Shown here: positions 1 to 7,322 of the stretch, piece after piece
Numbering within the stretch: the stretch's first letter is position 1
Layout of the letters: each line of letters starts with the position of its first letter
Assembly (NCBI GenBank): GCA_946414115.1
Contig: CAMKNF010000020.1
Span: 1 to 17,924 of the forward strand
Origin: an uncultured Ruminococcus sp.
Lineage (GTDB): Bacteria; Bacillota; Clostridia; Oscillospirales; Acutalibacteraceae
DNA: 17,924 nt
Direction: 5' to 3'
Position numbers and translations under genes: made by a program
The notes under the pieces: generated by a model
Databases searched by the model: none
What the model saw: the letters and a program-made list of their open reading frames with translations, nothing else
Told to the model about the DNA's origin: nothing

Positions 1-1
1 T

Positions 2-2037
2 TACGTTAATTTAGATGGCAACGGCAGTGTAAAAGACGTTGAGGTTGTCAATATTTTCAACACTGACAAAACCTGCAAAATAACAGACTACGGCAATTAT
101 TCATCGGTTAGGAATATGAACACCACCGACAAGATAAGCTATTCAAACGGCAAAACGACAATTGACGCCGGCAAAGGCAGAATTTACTACGAAGGAAAAC
201 AAAAGGACACCGCTATCCCTTGGGATATTTCAATCAGCTACTTCCTTGACGGCAAGGATTATTCGGCTGACGAAATTGCAGGCAAAAGCGGAAAACTCAA
301 AATCAGAATAAAGATTACTGACAACAGGCAAAGCGATGATAATTTCTTTGACGGCTTTGCACTGCAAACTACGGTTACACTTGACACTGACAAATGCAGT
401 AACATCACTGCAAGCGGAGCAACCGAGGCAAACGTCGGAAGTAAAAAAAACAGCTCACCTATACAACGATGCCGTCAAAGGGTGCTGATATAGAAATCAC
501 GGCAGATGTAAAGGATTTTGAGATGTCGGGAATTTCAATCAACGCAGTCCCCCTCTCTCTTGAAATTGACGTTGACGACAAGGAACTGACTGATAAAGTA
601 TCCGAAATGAGCAACGCAAACTCAAAGATAAATGACGGTGCAAAATCCGTTGACGATGGCGCAGAAGAATTAAAAAACAGCGTTAAGGGTGAACTAAAGG
701 ACGGCAGTTTAAAACTTCTTGACGGAGCTGAGGATTTGAAAAGCGGTGCGTCGGAGCTTAATATCGGTACAGTTCAGCTAAAGGGCGGCACTTCCTCACT
801 GAAAGTCGGTGCAGATTCGCTTGACATCGGAGTAAATTCACTCAATACAGGAATTAAGACTGTTGAAAACGGACTGAAACAGCTAAACGAAAAATCCTAT
901 ACATTAACGAGCGGTTCATCACAAATTAAAACTTCGCTTATTACAATTCAGTCGGCACTTAACGGCGTTTCACTTTCAACCGATAAGCTCACCGAGCTTT
1001 CGTCAGCTTCTTCACAGATTAAATCGGGAATTACACAAATCACAAACGGTATTGAACAGCTTGAACAGAACACAAGCTTTCAGGCTTATGAAGCGGCTAT
1101 GGCACAGAACGGACTCGACGTTGAGTCACTCCGCCAAAGCAATGCCGCCACCGCAGAAAATATCACTCTCACTATAACCTCTTTGCAAACGCAGGTTGAA
1201 ACTCTCAAGCAGGCAGGCTTTGACACAACCGAGCTTGAAACACAGCTTGCAAGCCTTTTACAGATTGCACAGCTTTTGTACACAAACAACCTCTGCATAG
1301 GCGGAACCGAAAGCTATCTCAATCAGGTTAATACCTCTATAGATGAGCTTCTTGCAGGGGCAAAAAATCTTGAAACAAAATATGAAGAATTTGACAAGGC
1401 AATCAATGAGCTTGTAAATAACATCAGCAATTTAAGCTACAATGTTTCGGTGCTTGCCGGAGCAATCAATCTGCTTGTCGAAAGCTATGGTGAATTTGAT
1501 TCGGGACTTAACGAATACACAAACGGCGTTGCGGCAATAGTCAGCGGCTTTAACGAAATCAGTTCAGGCTGTACCACGCTTACAAACGGAAGCAAGGAGC
1601 TTTACAGCGGTGCAAAGCTTCTTGACGATAACACTTCGCTTGTTGCAAGCGGTGCAAAGTCGCTTTATTCAGGCACAGACGGTCTTGACACAGGTGCAAA
1701 ATCACTTGACGACGGCGTTGAAAAGCTAATAAACGGCGCTGAAGAATTGCAGAGCGGGACAGGAAAGCTAAAAGACGGAACAAAACAGTTAAACGACAAA
1801 ACAAGCGGTCTTGACACAGAAATATCAGATAAAATCAACGATATGATAGACAGCATGACAGGCTCGGACGTCGAGCTTAAGTCGTTCACCTCCGATAAAA
1901 ACACGAGTATAAATTCTGTTCAGTTCGTCATCAAAACTGAAGATATAAAGGTTGAAGAGCCTGAAGAATCAAAAGCAGAAACCAAAGATAGCCTTTCCTT
2001 CTGGCAAAAGTTTTTAAAGCTTTTCGGAATTGAATGA
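2..2037 (+). pseudogene. xxxLxxG heptad-repeat surface protein, 5'-partial and frameshifted
   Basis: The reading frame is already open at base 2, so the 5' end lies outside the window. It runs to about base 450 and then continues one frame over to a TGA at 2035-2037. The switch falls on a run of eight A at 443-450; nine A would join the frames, and the text then reads smoothly (KQLTYTTMPSKGADIEITAD). The N-terminal part is a beta-rich domain. About 430 residues of DGAxxLxxG / SGAxxLxxG repeats follow, the X-X-X-Leu-X-X-Gly pattern of Firmicute surface and YhgE-like proteins. The C-terminus (SFWQKFLKLFGIE) is amphipathic, with no clear final TM helix. Function is unknown; an extracellular or envelope role is inferred. 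A homopolymer sequencing or assembly error is as likely as a true mutation. No promoter is visible. Confidence 0.75.
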
Positions 2038-2056
2038 TTGTCAAACAACCTCACTG

Positions 2057-2094
2057 CACACAAAACAGACAGGAACAACTGCCTGTTTTGTGTG
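2057..2094 (+). terminator. Hairpin terminator after the xxxLxxG gene
   Basis: Arms of 16 nt at 2057-2072 and 2079-2094 pair with a single A/C mismatch around the loop GAACAA. It begins 19 bp after the stop codon. The T tract after it is weak, so termination may be inefficient. Confidence 0.6.
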
Positions 2095-2139
2095 TGAAAT
2101 ATTATATTTGCAAATATATACTCACATCAAAACAGGTCA

Positions 2140-2168
2140 TTGACAAAACCGATTATTTTATGTATAAT
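2140..2168 (+). promoter_or_regulatory. Consensus sigma-70/sigma-A promoter of the tRNA-Leu region
   Basis: Perfect TTGACA at 2140-2145 and perfect TATAAT at 2163-2168 are separated by 17 bp. It sits about 30 bp upstream of the first tRNA-Leu 5'-half copy, so the transcript would carry both partial copies and the intact tRNA. Confidence 0.85.
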
Positions 2169-2197
2169 AACTATTACATTTAAAATAAAAAACATAT

Positions 2198-2304
2198 GCG
2201 GGTGTGGCGGAATTGGCAGACGCGCTAGATTTCGGTCACGCTACCTTAGTGAAACAATTTAATATTTTGATTTTCGCAAGTTTATCTTGTTGAAATACAC
2301 ACGT
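2198..2304 (+). repeat. Tandem unit 1: tRNA-Leu 5' half plus 68-nt tail
   Basis: The first 39 nt match the 5' half of the tRNA-Leu at 2412 up to the anticodon loop, with two changes (GCGGGTG for GCGGGCG, TTTCGGT for TTTAGGT). The rest is not tRNA and can form two small hairpins (GTGAAA/TTTCGC and CAAG/CTTG). The unit repeats with a period of exactly 107 bp. It lacks a T arm and 3' acceptor strand, so it is not a functional tRNA. The break lies in the anticodon loop, next to where the island's 69-bp repeat begins. Confidence 0.8.
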
Positions 2305-2411
2305 GCGGGCGTGGCGGAATTGGCAGACGCGCTAGATTTAGGTCACGCTACCTCTGTGAAACAATTTAATATTTTGATTTTCACAAGTTTAACTTGTTGA
2401 AATACACACGT
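2305..2411 (+). repeat. Tandem unit 2: tRNA-Leu 5' half plus 68-nt tail
   Basis: This is a second 107-bp unit. Its first 39 nt are identical to the intact tRNA-Leu and its tail is nearly identical to that of unit 1. Its hairpins are better formed (TGTGAAA/TTTCACA and CAAGT/ACTTG), with changes relative to unit 1 that largely keep the pairing. The functional tRNA begins immediately after it. Confidence 0.8.
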
Positions 2412-2496
2412 GCGGGCGTGGCGGAATTGGCAGACGCGCTAGATTTAGGTTCTAGTGTCAACCGATGTGCAGGTTCAAGTCCTGTCGCCCGCACCA
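2412..2496 (+). tRNA. tRNA-Leu(UAG)
   Basis: An 85-nt tRNA including an encoded CCA. Acceptor strands GCGGGCG/CGCCCGC pair fully. The anticodon stem CTAGA/TCTAG encloses TTTAGGT, giving anticodon TAG, which reads CUN leucine codons. The T arm is GCAGG-TTCAAGT-CCTGT. The 3' end from the anticodon loop onward is also the left copy of the island's 69-bp repeat, so integration rebuilt the gene with element-supplied sequence. It is probably expressed from the promoter at 2140-2168 through the two upstream partial copies. Confidence 0.95.
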
Positions 2497-2513
2497 CCCT
2501 GAAAAGTCCGATT
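2445..2513 (+). repeat. Left attachment-site repeat (attL-like), 69 bp
   Basis: It is identical over 69 bp to 17309-17377. It begins in the anticodon loop of tRNA-Leu and runs through the 3' end of the tRNA into the first half of the terminator. Sequence diverges on both sides. This is the classical footprint of integration into a tRNA 3' end, usually by tyrosine integrases. Confidence 0.85.
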
Positions 2514-2526
2514 TTGTCGGGCTTTT
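2502..2526 (+). terminator. tRNA-Leu terminator
   Basis: AAAAGTCCGA (2502-2511) pairs with TCGGGCTTTT (2517-2526) around TTTTG, with one G/T wobble, and ends in a T run. The right island boundary carries a close relative with a different loop. Confidence 0.7.
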
Positions 2527-2555
2527 AATATTTGTGATCTTAAGAGGGAGAACTT

Positions 2556-3185
2556 ATGGATTATTCAGATTTTATGTATATATTTTATTTTGCTATGCTT
2601 ATAGTTGTAATAGTATATTTTTATATCTTTTTCGTACTGTATAGCAGTAAAATTAAAAAAAGCAATCAACTTGTAGATTTTAAGTTATATAGAATTATAA
2701 ATTCAATATATAATCAGAATTTAGGAATAAAAGAATCATATCAACAATTAATAACCAACTACTTAATTCATATAAAGTATTCTATAACTAAGGAGCAAAA
2801 TTTACAAGAATCCCTTGAAAAAACAATTTATTGCTTTGATGCATATAGTGATAATCGATTTAGAAAATTATTTGGAGAAGATAAAAACCCTAAAATTCGT
2901 TCATTTATTATTGACATACTTGATTACATAAATACAAACTATCCATTTTCAAAAATACCGCAAAAAGAAGCTTCTTTACTTAAAATCATTAAAGAATCTT
3001 TAGATAACAATAACATAGATCTTGGCAATACTGCGGTTAATCAATTATCTGAAGAAATTGGATTAAAAGAGAAACGACAATTAAAGTTAGAGTCACAGAA
3101 TAAATTATCAACAATAATTTCAATTGTAGGTATAATACTCACTATTTTTTTCGGGATATTGTCTCTTATACAGACAATAAATTAA
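2556..3185 (+). CDS. Hypothetical two-TM protein
   Basis: A 209-residue protein with ATG at 2556 preceded by GGGAGA. Residues about 7-29 form an N-terminal TM helix rich in Ile, Val, Phe and Tyr. Residues about 35-180 are a hydrophilic, mostly helical region. Residues about 185-206 form a C-terminal TM helix (STIISIVGIILTIFFGILSL). It is the first gene inside the island next to the tRNA, is strongly AT-rich, and has no promoter of its own that I can see; read-through from the tRNA promoter is possible. I do not recognise the family. A membrane-anchored defence or accessory protein would fit the position, but this is only inference. Confidence 0.75.
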   Translation: MDYSDFMYIFYFAMLIVVIVYFYIFFVLYSSKIKKSNQLVDFKLYRIINSIYNQNLGIKESYQQLITNYLIHIKYSITKEQNLQESLEKTIYCFDAYSDNRFRKLFGEDKNPKIRSFIIDILDYINTNYPFSKIPQKEASLLKIIKESLDNNNIDLGNTAVNQLSEEIGLKEKRQLKLESQNKLSTIISIVGIILTIFFGILSLIQTIN

Positions 3186-3196
3186 AGCACAAAAAC

Positions 3197-3236
3197 AGTC
3201 ATACACACTTTTCATTATCCGTGAGTGTGTATGACT
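3197..3236. terminator. Bidirectional terminator between convergent genes
   Basis: AGTCATACACACT (3197-3209) pairs perfectly over 13 bp with AGTGTGTATGACT (3224-3236). TTTCTT follows on the plus strand and a five-T run on the minus strand, so it can serve both the upstream plus-strand gene and the recombinase gene. It resembles the terminator at 15409-15445. Confidence 0.8.
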
Positions 3237-3239
3237 TTC

Positions 3240-4847
3240 TTATGCGATAAACGCTTTTTCTGTTAAGTTACCGTTTTCATCATAACAATCCTTATGTCTT
3301 TGAAATTTACCGTTCAGCTTGATTTTAATTTTAAGCTTTTTATTTTTCTCTGTGATGATTATTTTATCTACAAGCAATCTGAGGTTTGCGTCACTGATTG
3401 CTCCTTCCTTGATGATTTCTTCGATGATTTCAACGCTGTCTTTCATTTCAGCTTTGCGCTTTTTGATAGTGGAGTTGTAATCCTGAATGGACTTAATTTC
3501 ATCCTCAAGTTTTTGAATATCCGACTCACATTTTTCAAGCATTTCTGTGTAGATATCTGCGTGTTCCCTATCCCTGATTCTCTCAAGTAAGATTTCCTTT
3601 TGGTCAGATTTACGCTGTGCAAGTCTTGTATTGAGCTGTTTCAGTTTATTATTTACCGAGCTTTTATTGCTCATCCATTTCTTGACATCCGATTCTATTG
3701 ATTTGTAGTTTGCAAGCGCTTCATCCTTGATTGACATAAGCTCGTCATAAATCAGCTTATCCAAATACTCCTCATCAATCCTGTGTGCCGTGCAGTGCTC
3801 CTTGCCATAGCGGTGATAGCCGTTGCAGTTGTATTCGATGCGTTCGGGTTTATCTTTCCACTTACGCTTTTTGCATACGAATGTGCAACCGCAGTCACCA
3901 CATTCTATCAGTCCTGTGTAGCGGTGGCAAGGATTACCTGAACTCGCTCGAACATTATTACGCTTTGAAGATAATAAAAATTGCACCTGTTCCCATTTCT
4001 CCTTTGAGATAATGGCAGGTGCAAAATTTTCGTGTTTAAATTGTTCTTCCTCAGGCAAAGCCTTTCTGATATGATTAATTTTACTGGTATAGGTCTTGTG
4101 ACAGGTTACCGTTCCTATGTAAAACTCATTCTGCAAAATCCGTTTTACCGTTGTGTTCACCCATAAGTACCTGCCAGTAATTTCGGGCTTATGGAAAGGC
4201 AGTTTCTTGTTATACATTTTGTTCTGATAATACTGCGGTGATTTTATGCCCTCATCATTCAGCTTCTTTGCTATTGCTTTTAAGCCGTAGCCTGATAGGT
4301 AGAGGTCAAATATCTTTCTGACAATCTCCGCTTCTTCCTCGATAATCACAATTTCATTTGTATTCTTATCCTTAAAATATCCAAGCGGTACTGTAATCAC
4401 AATACCGTTTTTCTGTTTCTGCTTGTAGCCTGCTCGGATTTTCTTTGAAATATCACGGGCGTACATATCGTTGAAAATCCCCTTGAAACCTATCATCAAA
4501 TCATCATCTTCATTGCTTGTGTCAATGTTTTCTGTAACCGACAGCACCCTGACATCATGTTCACGAAGATAATCAATGAACATCGCAGTCTGTGTTCTGT
4601 GTCTGCCGAGTCGGGATAAGTCTTTTACGATAATAGCTTCAATCGCCTTATTCTCGACCTGTTCATAGATTTTGTTTATGCCTTCACGATTGAAGTGCAT
4701 ACCGCTTACATTATCATCAAAAGACTCACCGACAATTTCGTGATTATTTGCATTTGCATATTCTACTAAAATGTTTCGTTGATTGTTAAGAGAATTGAGT
4801 TCAGCATCTTCATCTCTTGACAGCCTGTAATATAGCCACACTTTCAT
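3240..4847 (-). CDS. Large serine recombinase (site-specific integrase/resolvase family)
   Basis: A 535-residue protein when started at the ATG at 4845-4847, which has GGAG seven bases upstream; a further in-frame ATG at 4851-4853 is too close to that site. The N-terminal catalytic domain shows YYRLSRDED, with Ser10 as the nucleophile, and the conserved DLSRLGR (residues 76-82). A recombinase domain follows (VPLGYF near 154 onward), then a zinc ribbon around residues 320-370 with CGDCGC and two later cysteines, then a coiled coil and a C-terminal DNA-binding tail. The length and order match large serine recombinases of the TnpX/TndX type that excise and integrate mobile elements. It probably moves this module. 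Serine integrases rarely use tRNA 3' ends, so its link to the 69-bp tRNA repeat is uncertain. Confidence 0.95.
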   Translation of the reverse strand: MKVWLYYRLSRDEDAELNSLNNQRNILVEYANANNHEIVGESFDDNVSGMHFNREGINKIYEQVENKAIEAIIVKDLSRLGRHRTQTAMFIDYLREHDVRVLSVTENIDTSNEDDDLMIGFKGIFNDMYARDISKKIRAGYKQKQKNGIVITVPLGYFKDKNTNEIVIIEEEAEIVRKIFDLYLSGYGLKAIAKKLNDEGIKSPQYYQNKMYNKKLPFHKPEITGRYLWVNTTVKRILQNEFYIGTVTCHKTYTSKINHIRKALPEEEQFKHENFAPAIISKEKWEQVQFLLSSKRNNVRASSGNPCHRYTGLIECGDCGCTFVCKKRKWKDKPERIEYNCNGYHRYGKEHCTAHRIDEEYLDKLIYDELMSIKDEALANYKSIESDVKKWMSNKSSVNNKLKQLNTRLAQRKSDQKEILLERIRDREHADIYTEMLEKCESDIQKLEDEIKSIQDYNSTIKKRKAEMKDSVEIIEEIIKEGAISDANLRLLVDKIIITEKNKKLKIKIKLNGKFQRHKDCYDENGNLTEKAFIA

Positions 4848-4880
4848 TATCATTCTCCTCTCGTTTGTTATTTGAATATT

Positions 4881-4907
4881 GTGGTCACACCACCTCGGTG
4901 CAACCAC
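4881..4907 (-). promoter_or_regulatory. Imperfect inverted repeat in the recombinase 5' leader
   Basis: On the minus strand GTGGTTGCACC and GGTGTGACCAC flank GAGGT. All 11 positions can pair in RNA, two as G-U wobbles. It lies about 30 bases upstream of the recombinase start and could be an attenuator, an operator, or part of a recombination site. Confidence 0.4.
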
Positions 4908-4940
4908 AACATATCACAACTTGTTTCTAATATCCAGCTA

Positions 4941-5111
4941 TTATGCTGACTTTTTGAAATTAAATTTATCATCATAATCATCAGGTAAAAGATGATTTTC
5001 TGTAAGGTAATCCTTAATTATACTTTTCAAAAAGGTATTAAACTGCTCGTCTGTTCCTAAATAATCAAATTCAACTGATTCAACAATAATAGGATTTTCT
5101 TTGCGTGCCAT
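4941..5111 (-). CDS. Small conserved mobile-element protein
   Basis: A 56-residue protein if started at the ATG at 5109-5111 (MARKENPIIVESVEFDYLG). An upstream TTG at 5121-5123 would add four residues. It is acidic, with a central segment (TDEQFNTFLKSIIKDYL) likely to be helical. It has no Cys pair and no TM helix. It lies between the relaxase and recombinase genes in the same orientation. Short proteins of this look often accompany recombinases in Clostridia mobile elements, but I know of no assigned function. It could be a recombination directionality factor or a small regulator (inference). Confidence 0.65.
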   Translation of the reverse strand: MARKENPIIVESVEFDYLGTDEQFNTFLKSIIKDYLTENHLLPDDYDDKFNFKKSA

Positions 5112-5218
5112 AAGACAACACAACTAAACGCTTAATTATTTTTCCACCATCACTCCTTTACCACTGGAATTTTAATACTTAATTTGTACATAACAAAATC
5201 CTCTTTTCTTAAATAAGA

Positions 5219-6697
5219 TTACAGGCTCATATTAAATCCGTTATCTTCTTTAATTTTTTCTTCAACCTCAATTTCCTCGTTGCTATCAGAAATAATATTC
5301 ATAAACATTCCGGCAACTGAACCTATGAAAGCACCTATATTACTGCCATTTTGCTCGGCTACAATCCGCTTTCTGCGTTCTTCTTGATCTTCCGATTCAT
5401 CATCAATTATCCGAGAAAGTGATTCAGCAAGAGAGTTGATACCGCCGAGGACAGCACAGTTATTGCTATCCATTTTAAGGTTGTCAGCAGAGTTGACTTC
5501 TTCACTTGAGAGGCTATTGCTGATTCGAGTTCCTGACCTTTTTGTAAGGTATTGTTCAAAAACTCCTCTTGACTCTTCCCAGCCTGTTCGATAGATTTCG
5601 TCATCTGCGTTTGCACCGACTTGATTTCTTTCAGAGTCTGTTCCGAAACTTTCTTCAGCTCCGTCTGACAATTCTTCAAACTTGTTTCCATATACTCCTG
5701 TTCGATTTCTAAAATCTGTTTCAGATAATCTGTCATCTGTTCTGTATTTGGAATGTTTGAAATTCGGTTGTACAGCTCCGGCTGAAATGTTATTGCCGTT
5801 CTCAACAGATTGAGTTCTTCCTCTCTGACCTGTGACGGAATAGAAATCACTTTCGTTTCTCCTGAGAGCAGTTCTATCGCAGTTAGTGAGTTGCTGTTTC
5901 TCTGTTTGAGATTTCCCAAAATATTGTTCTTGCCTGTATCTGAATTCATTTTCCATACTTCCTTTCAAATATTTACCATTGTGCAGTTTTATATCTCTGC
6001 ATTTCATTTTGTTGGGACATTGATAGGTGATGTATTTCCTGTCATCTGTCCAGGTTACCGAGTAACCCATAATTGACATTGCGTTTATGAAATCTTCTTT
6101 GCTTCCGCTTATATTCATTGCTTTGTCTATGTCATTCATCAGTTTGAATTTCCAGCTCTGACCTTTGACTGCGGTGCGGTATTCTCTTGTTGAGATTTTC
6201 ATACCGTCCTTGTTGTAAGGTTCAAGGGTAGAGAGATTATGATGTCTGCAAATTTCATCACTCAAGGCTCGTAATGATTTGAGTGTGTTTGGATTCTGAC
6301 GAAGCTTTTTGCCGTTCTCAAAACTAACAGAGTTGATTACAAAGTGGGAATGAATATGCTGTGCATCACAATGTGTTGCAACTAAAACTTCATATCCTGT
6401 CCACGCTTTCTCGGCAAACTCTATAGCTATCTCATGAGCTTTCTGCGGTGTAATATTTTCTTCGGGTGAGAATGATTGAACGTACTGATAGAAATTCATC
6501 CCGTCAGTTTTACCGTATGACTTTTTAGTAGCCATAAACTCTTTGAATGCATTTTCACCGTCACAATTAATTCCGCTGACAAGTCTTTGATTTGAAATCT
6601 CATCATAGACTTTCTTATCCTGACAGCAGTAATCTATAACACCTTTCATTGCACTAATTGATTGCTTTGACTCACGGATATATGTCACGGTCGCCAT
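5219..6697 (-). CDS. MOBP-type relaxase/mobilisation protein MobA
   Basis: A 492-residue protein with ATG at 6695-6697, overlapping the mobC stop codon (TAATG) and preceded by GGAGG, so the two are translationally coupled. Tyr23 (VIDYCCQDKK) is placed like the nicking tyrosine of RP4 TraI. Residues 109-118 (HCDAQHIHSH) give the metal-binding HxDxxHxH motif. The relaxase domain covers about residues 1-230. Residues about 250-430 are hydrophilic and low in order; this stretch is overlapped by another gene in a different frame (5407-5949). A short C-terminal tail contains a Gly/Ala/Phe-rich stretch (IGAFIGSVAGMFMNII). The role is to nick oriT and lead the transferred strand. Confidence 0.93.
   Translation of the reverse strand: MATVTYIRESKQSISAMKGVIDYCCQDKKVYDEISNQRLVSGINCDGENAFKEFMATKKSYGKTDGMNFYQYVQSFSPEENITPQKAHEIAIEFAEKAWTGYEVLVATHCDAQHIHSHFVINSVSFENGKKLRQNPNTLKSLRALSDEICRHHNLSTLEPYNKDGMKISTREYRTAVKGQSWKFKLMNDIDKAMNISGSKEDFINAMSIMGYSVTWTDDRKYITYQCPNKMKCRDIKLHNGKYLKGSMENEFRYRQEQYFGKSQTEKQQLTNCDRTALRRNESDFYSVTGQRGRTQSVENGNNISAGAVQPNFKHSKYRTDDRLSETDFRNRTGVYGNKFEELSDGAEESFGTDSERNQVGANADDEIYRTGWEESRGVFEQYLTKRSGTRISNSLSSEEVNSADNLKMDSNNCAVLGGINSLAESLSRIIDDESEDQEERRKRIVAEQNGSNIGAFIGSVAGMFMNIISDSNEEIEVEEKIKEDNGFNMSL
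5407..5949 (-). CDS. Nested MobB-like membrane coiled-coil protein inside the relaxase gene
   Basis: A 180-residue reading frame lying wholly inside the relaxase gene, same strand, different frame. Its ATG (5947-5949) has AAAGGAAG eight bases upstream, a good ribosome binding site. The product looks like a real protein: a helical N-terminal region, a long Glu/Gln/Lys-rich coiled coil (about residues 75-150), and a C-terminal TM helix (TLKWIAITVLSSAVSTLLL). The relaxase frame over this stretch is disordered, as expected for overprinting. The layout parallels ColE1 mobB/mobD and RSF1010 mobB, which overlap mobA; RSF1010 MobB is a membrane protein that aids transfer. Homology to those is not claimed. 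It probably tethers the relaxosome to the membrane or coupling protein (inference). Confidence 0.75.
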   Translation of the reverse strand: MNSDTGKNNILGNLKQRNSNSLTAIELLSGETKVISIPSQVREEELNLLRTAITFQPELYNRISNIPNTEQMTDYLKQILEIEQEYMETSLKNCQTELKKVSEQTLKEIKSVQTQMTKSIEQAGKSQEEFLNNTLQKGQELESAIASQVKKSTLLTTLKWIAITVLSSAVSTLLLNHFLG

Positions 6698-7008
6698 TAC
6701 TTTTCCTCCGACAGTTTTATGATTGCATCATAGATTTTTCTTTGCATAGCAATCATTTCACTAAAGTTGTATGAATTAAAAGCACCGCTGTTTATCTTTC
6801 TCGTTATCTGATTCAGATTGTTGCCAATCCTTTTCAGTTCAACAAGTAACGGTTGCAAATCAACTACTTTGATTTCACTTTGTAATGAAGATTTTAAAAT
6901 ATACTCGGTCAATGATAATTTGGATTTTTTAGCTTTTGAAATAATAGCTGATTTTTCAGTTTGAGTTAATCTGATACTTAAGGTTTGATTTCTCTTACGA
7001 TTTTCTAT
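6697..7008 (-). CDS. mobC: MobC-like relaxosome accessory protein, start codon unclear
   Basis: About 104 residues. The region from NRKRNQTLSIRLTQTEKSA onward is a ribbon-helix-helix-like DNA-binding domain, followed by VELKRIGNNLNQITRKIN, the conserved helical segment of plasmid MobC proteins. It would bind oriT and help the relaxase nick. It overlaps the relaxase start by one base. A strong GGAGG (7018-7022) lies nine bases before an ATA codon at 7006-7008, and no ATG, GTG or TTG is in frame near it. The nearest legal start is TTG at 7090-7092, which would force translation through the oriT-like hairpins. Either AUA is used, an ATG has mutated, or the upstream TTG is real. Confidence 0.85.
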   Translation of the reverse strand: MENRKRNQTLSIRLTQTEKSAIISKAKKSKLSLTEYILKSSLQSEIKVVDLQPLLVELKRIGNNLNQITRKINSGAFNSYNFSEMIAMQRKIYDAIIKLSEEK

Positions 7009-7017
7009 TTTTATGCA

Positions 7018-7320
7018 CCTCCGTGTTAAAGTGGGTCCGGGCTTCGCTCGTGGGGTCCCCGAAAAGACAAGTCTTTTTGGGGAAAGGAGCAACCGCCCGA
7101 AAAGAGACGCCTTTGCCGTTAAGGCAAAGGCAAGCTACCAAGGGCGAGTTGCGACGCGCGGACAGCCGGGCGCTCTGCTTGCCCCGGACAAGTCCGGGAA
7201 ATGTAGCCCAAACCTCTGCTTCTAATATTAAATTTCAATTCTGCCGTAATTCGCACAAATTTCGATTTTTGCTTTCAGTCGTGTACTTTTTCTCCCTTTG
7301 CAAAACAATCGCACAAATCG
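7018..7320. other. Dyad-rich, GC-rich region: probable oriT
   Basis: A 300-bp gap between mobC and the RepA-like gene, much richer in GC than its surroundings up to about 7200. It holds three strong hairpins: 7057-7082 (CCCCGAAAAGAC, loop AA), 7109-7131 (GCCTTTGCC perfect, loop GTTAA) and 7183-7198 (CCCGGAC perfect, loop AA). TCGCACAAAT occurs twice in direct orientation at 7251-7260 and 7309-7318. Position beside mobC and relaxase suggests oriT; the direct repeats could belong to a replication origin. The nick site could not be identified. Frames open here have no support as genes. Confidence 0.55.
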
Positions 7321-7322
7321 GC

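Noticed and set aside
443..471. Programmed frameshift in the xxxLxxG gene
   Set aside because: No pseudoknot or stimulatory SD was visible near the A run, and surface proteins of this type are not known to need one; a simple indel is more likely.
1086..1904. Minus-strand frames inside the repeat gene
   Set aside because: They mirror the repetitive coding strand, lack ribosome sites and read as low-complexity antisense.
2198..2304. Extra tRNA genes in the two upstream units
   Set aside because: T arm, variable arm and 3' acceptor strand are missing; apparent pairing of the unit ends relies on a CACGTGC stretch that overlaps the next unit and contains a mismatch.
2198..2411. CRISPR-like array
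   Set aside because: Repeats are adjacent 107-bp tRNA-derived units without spacers of uniform unique sequence and without cas genes.
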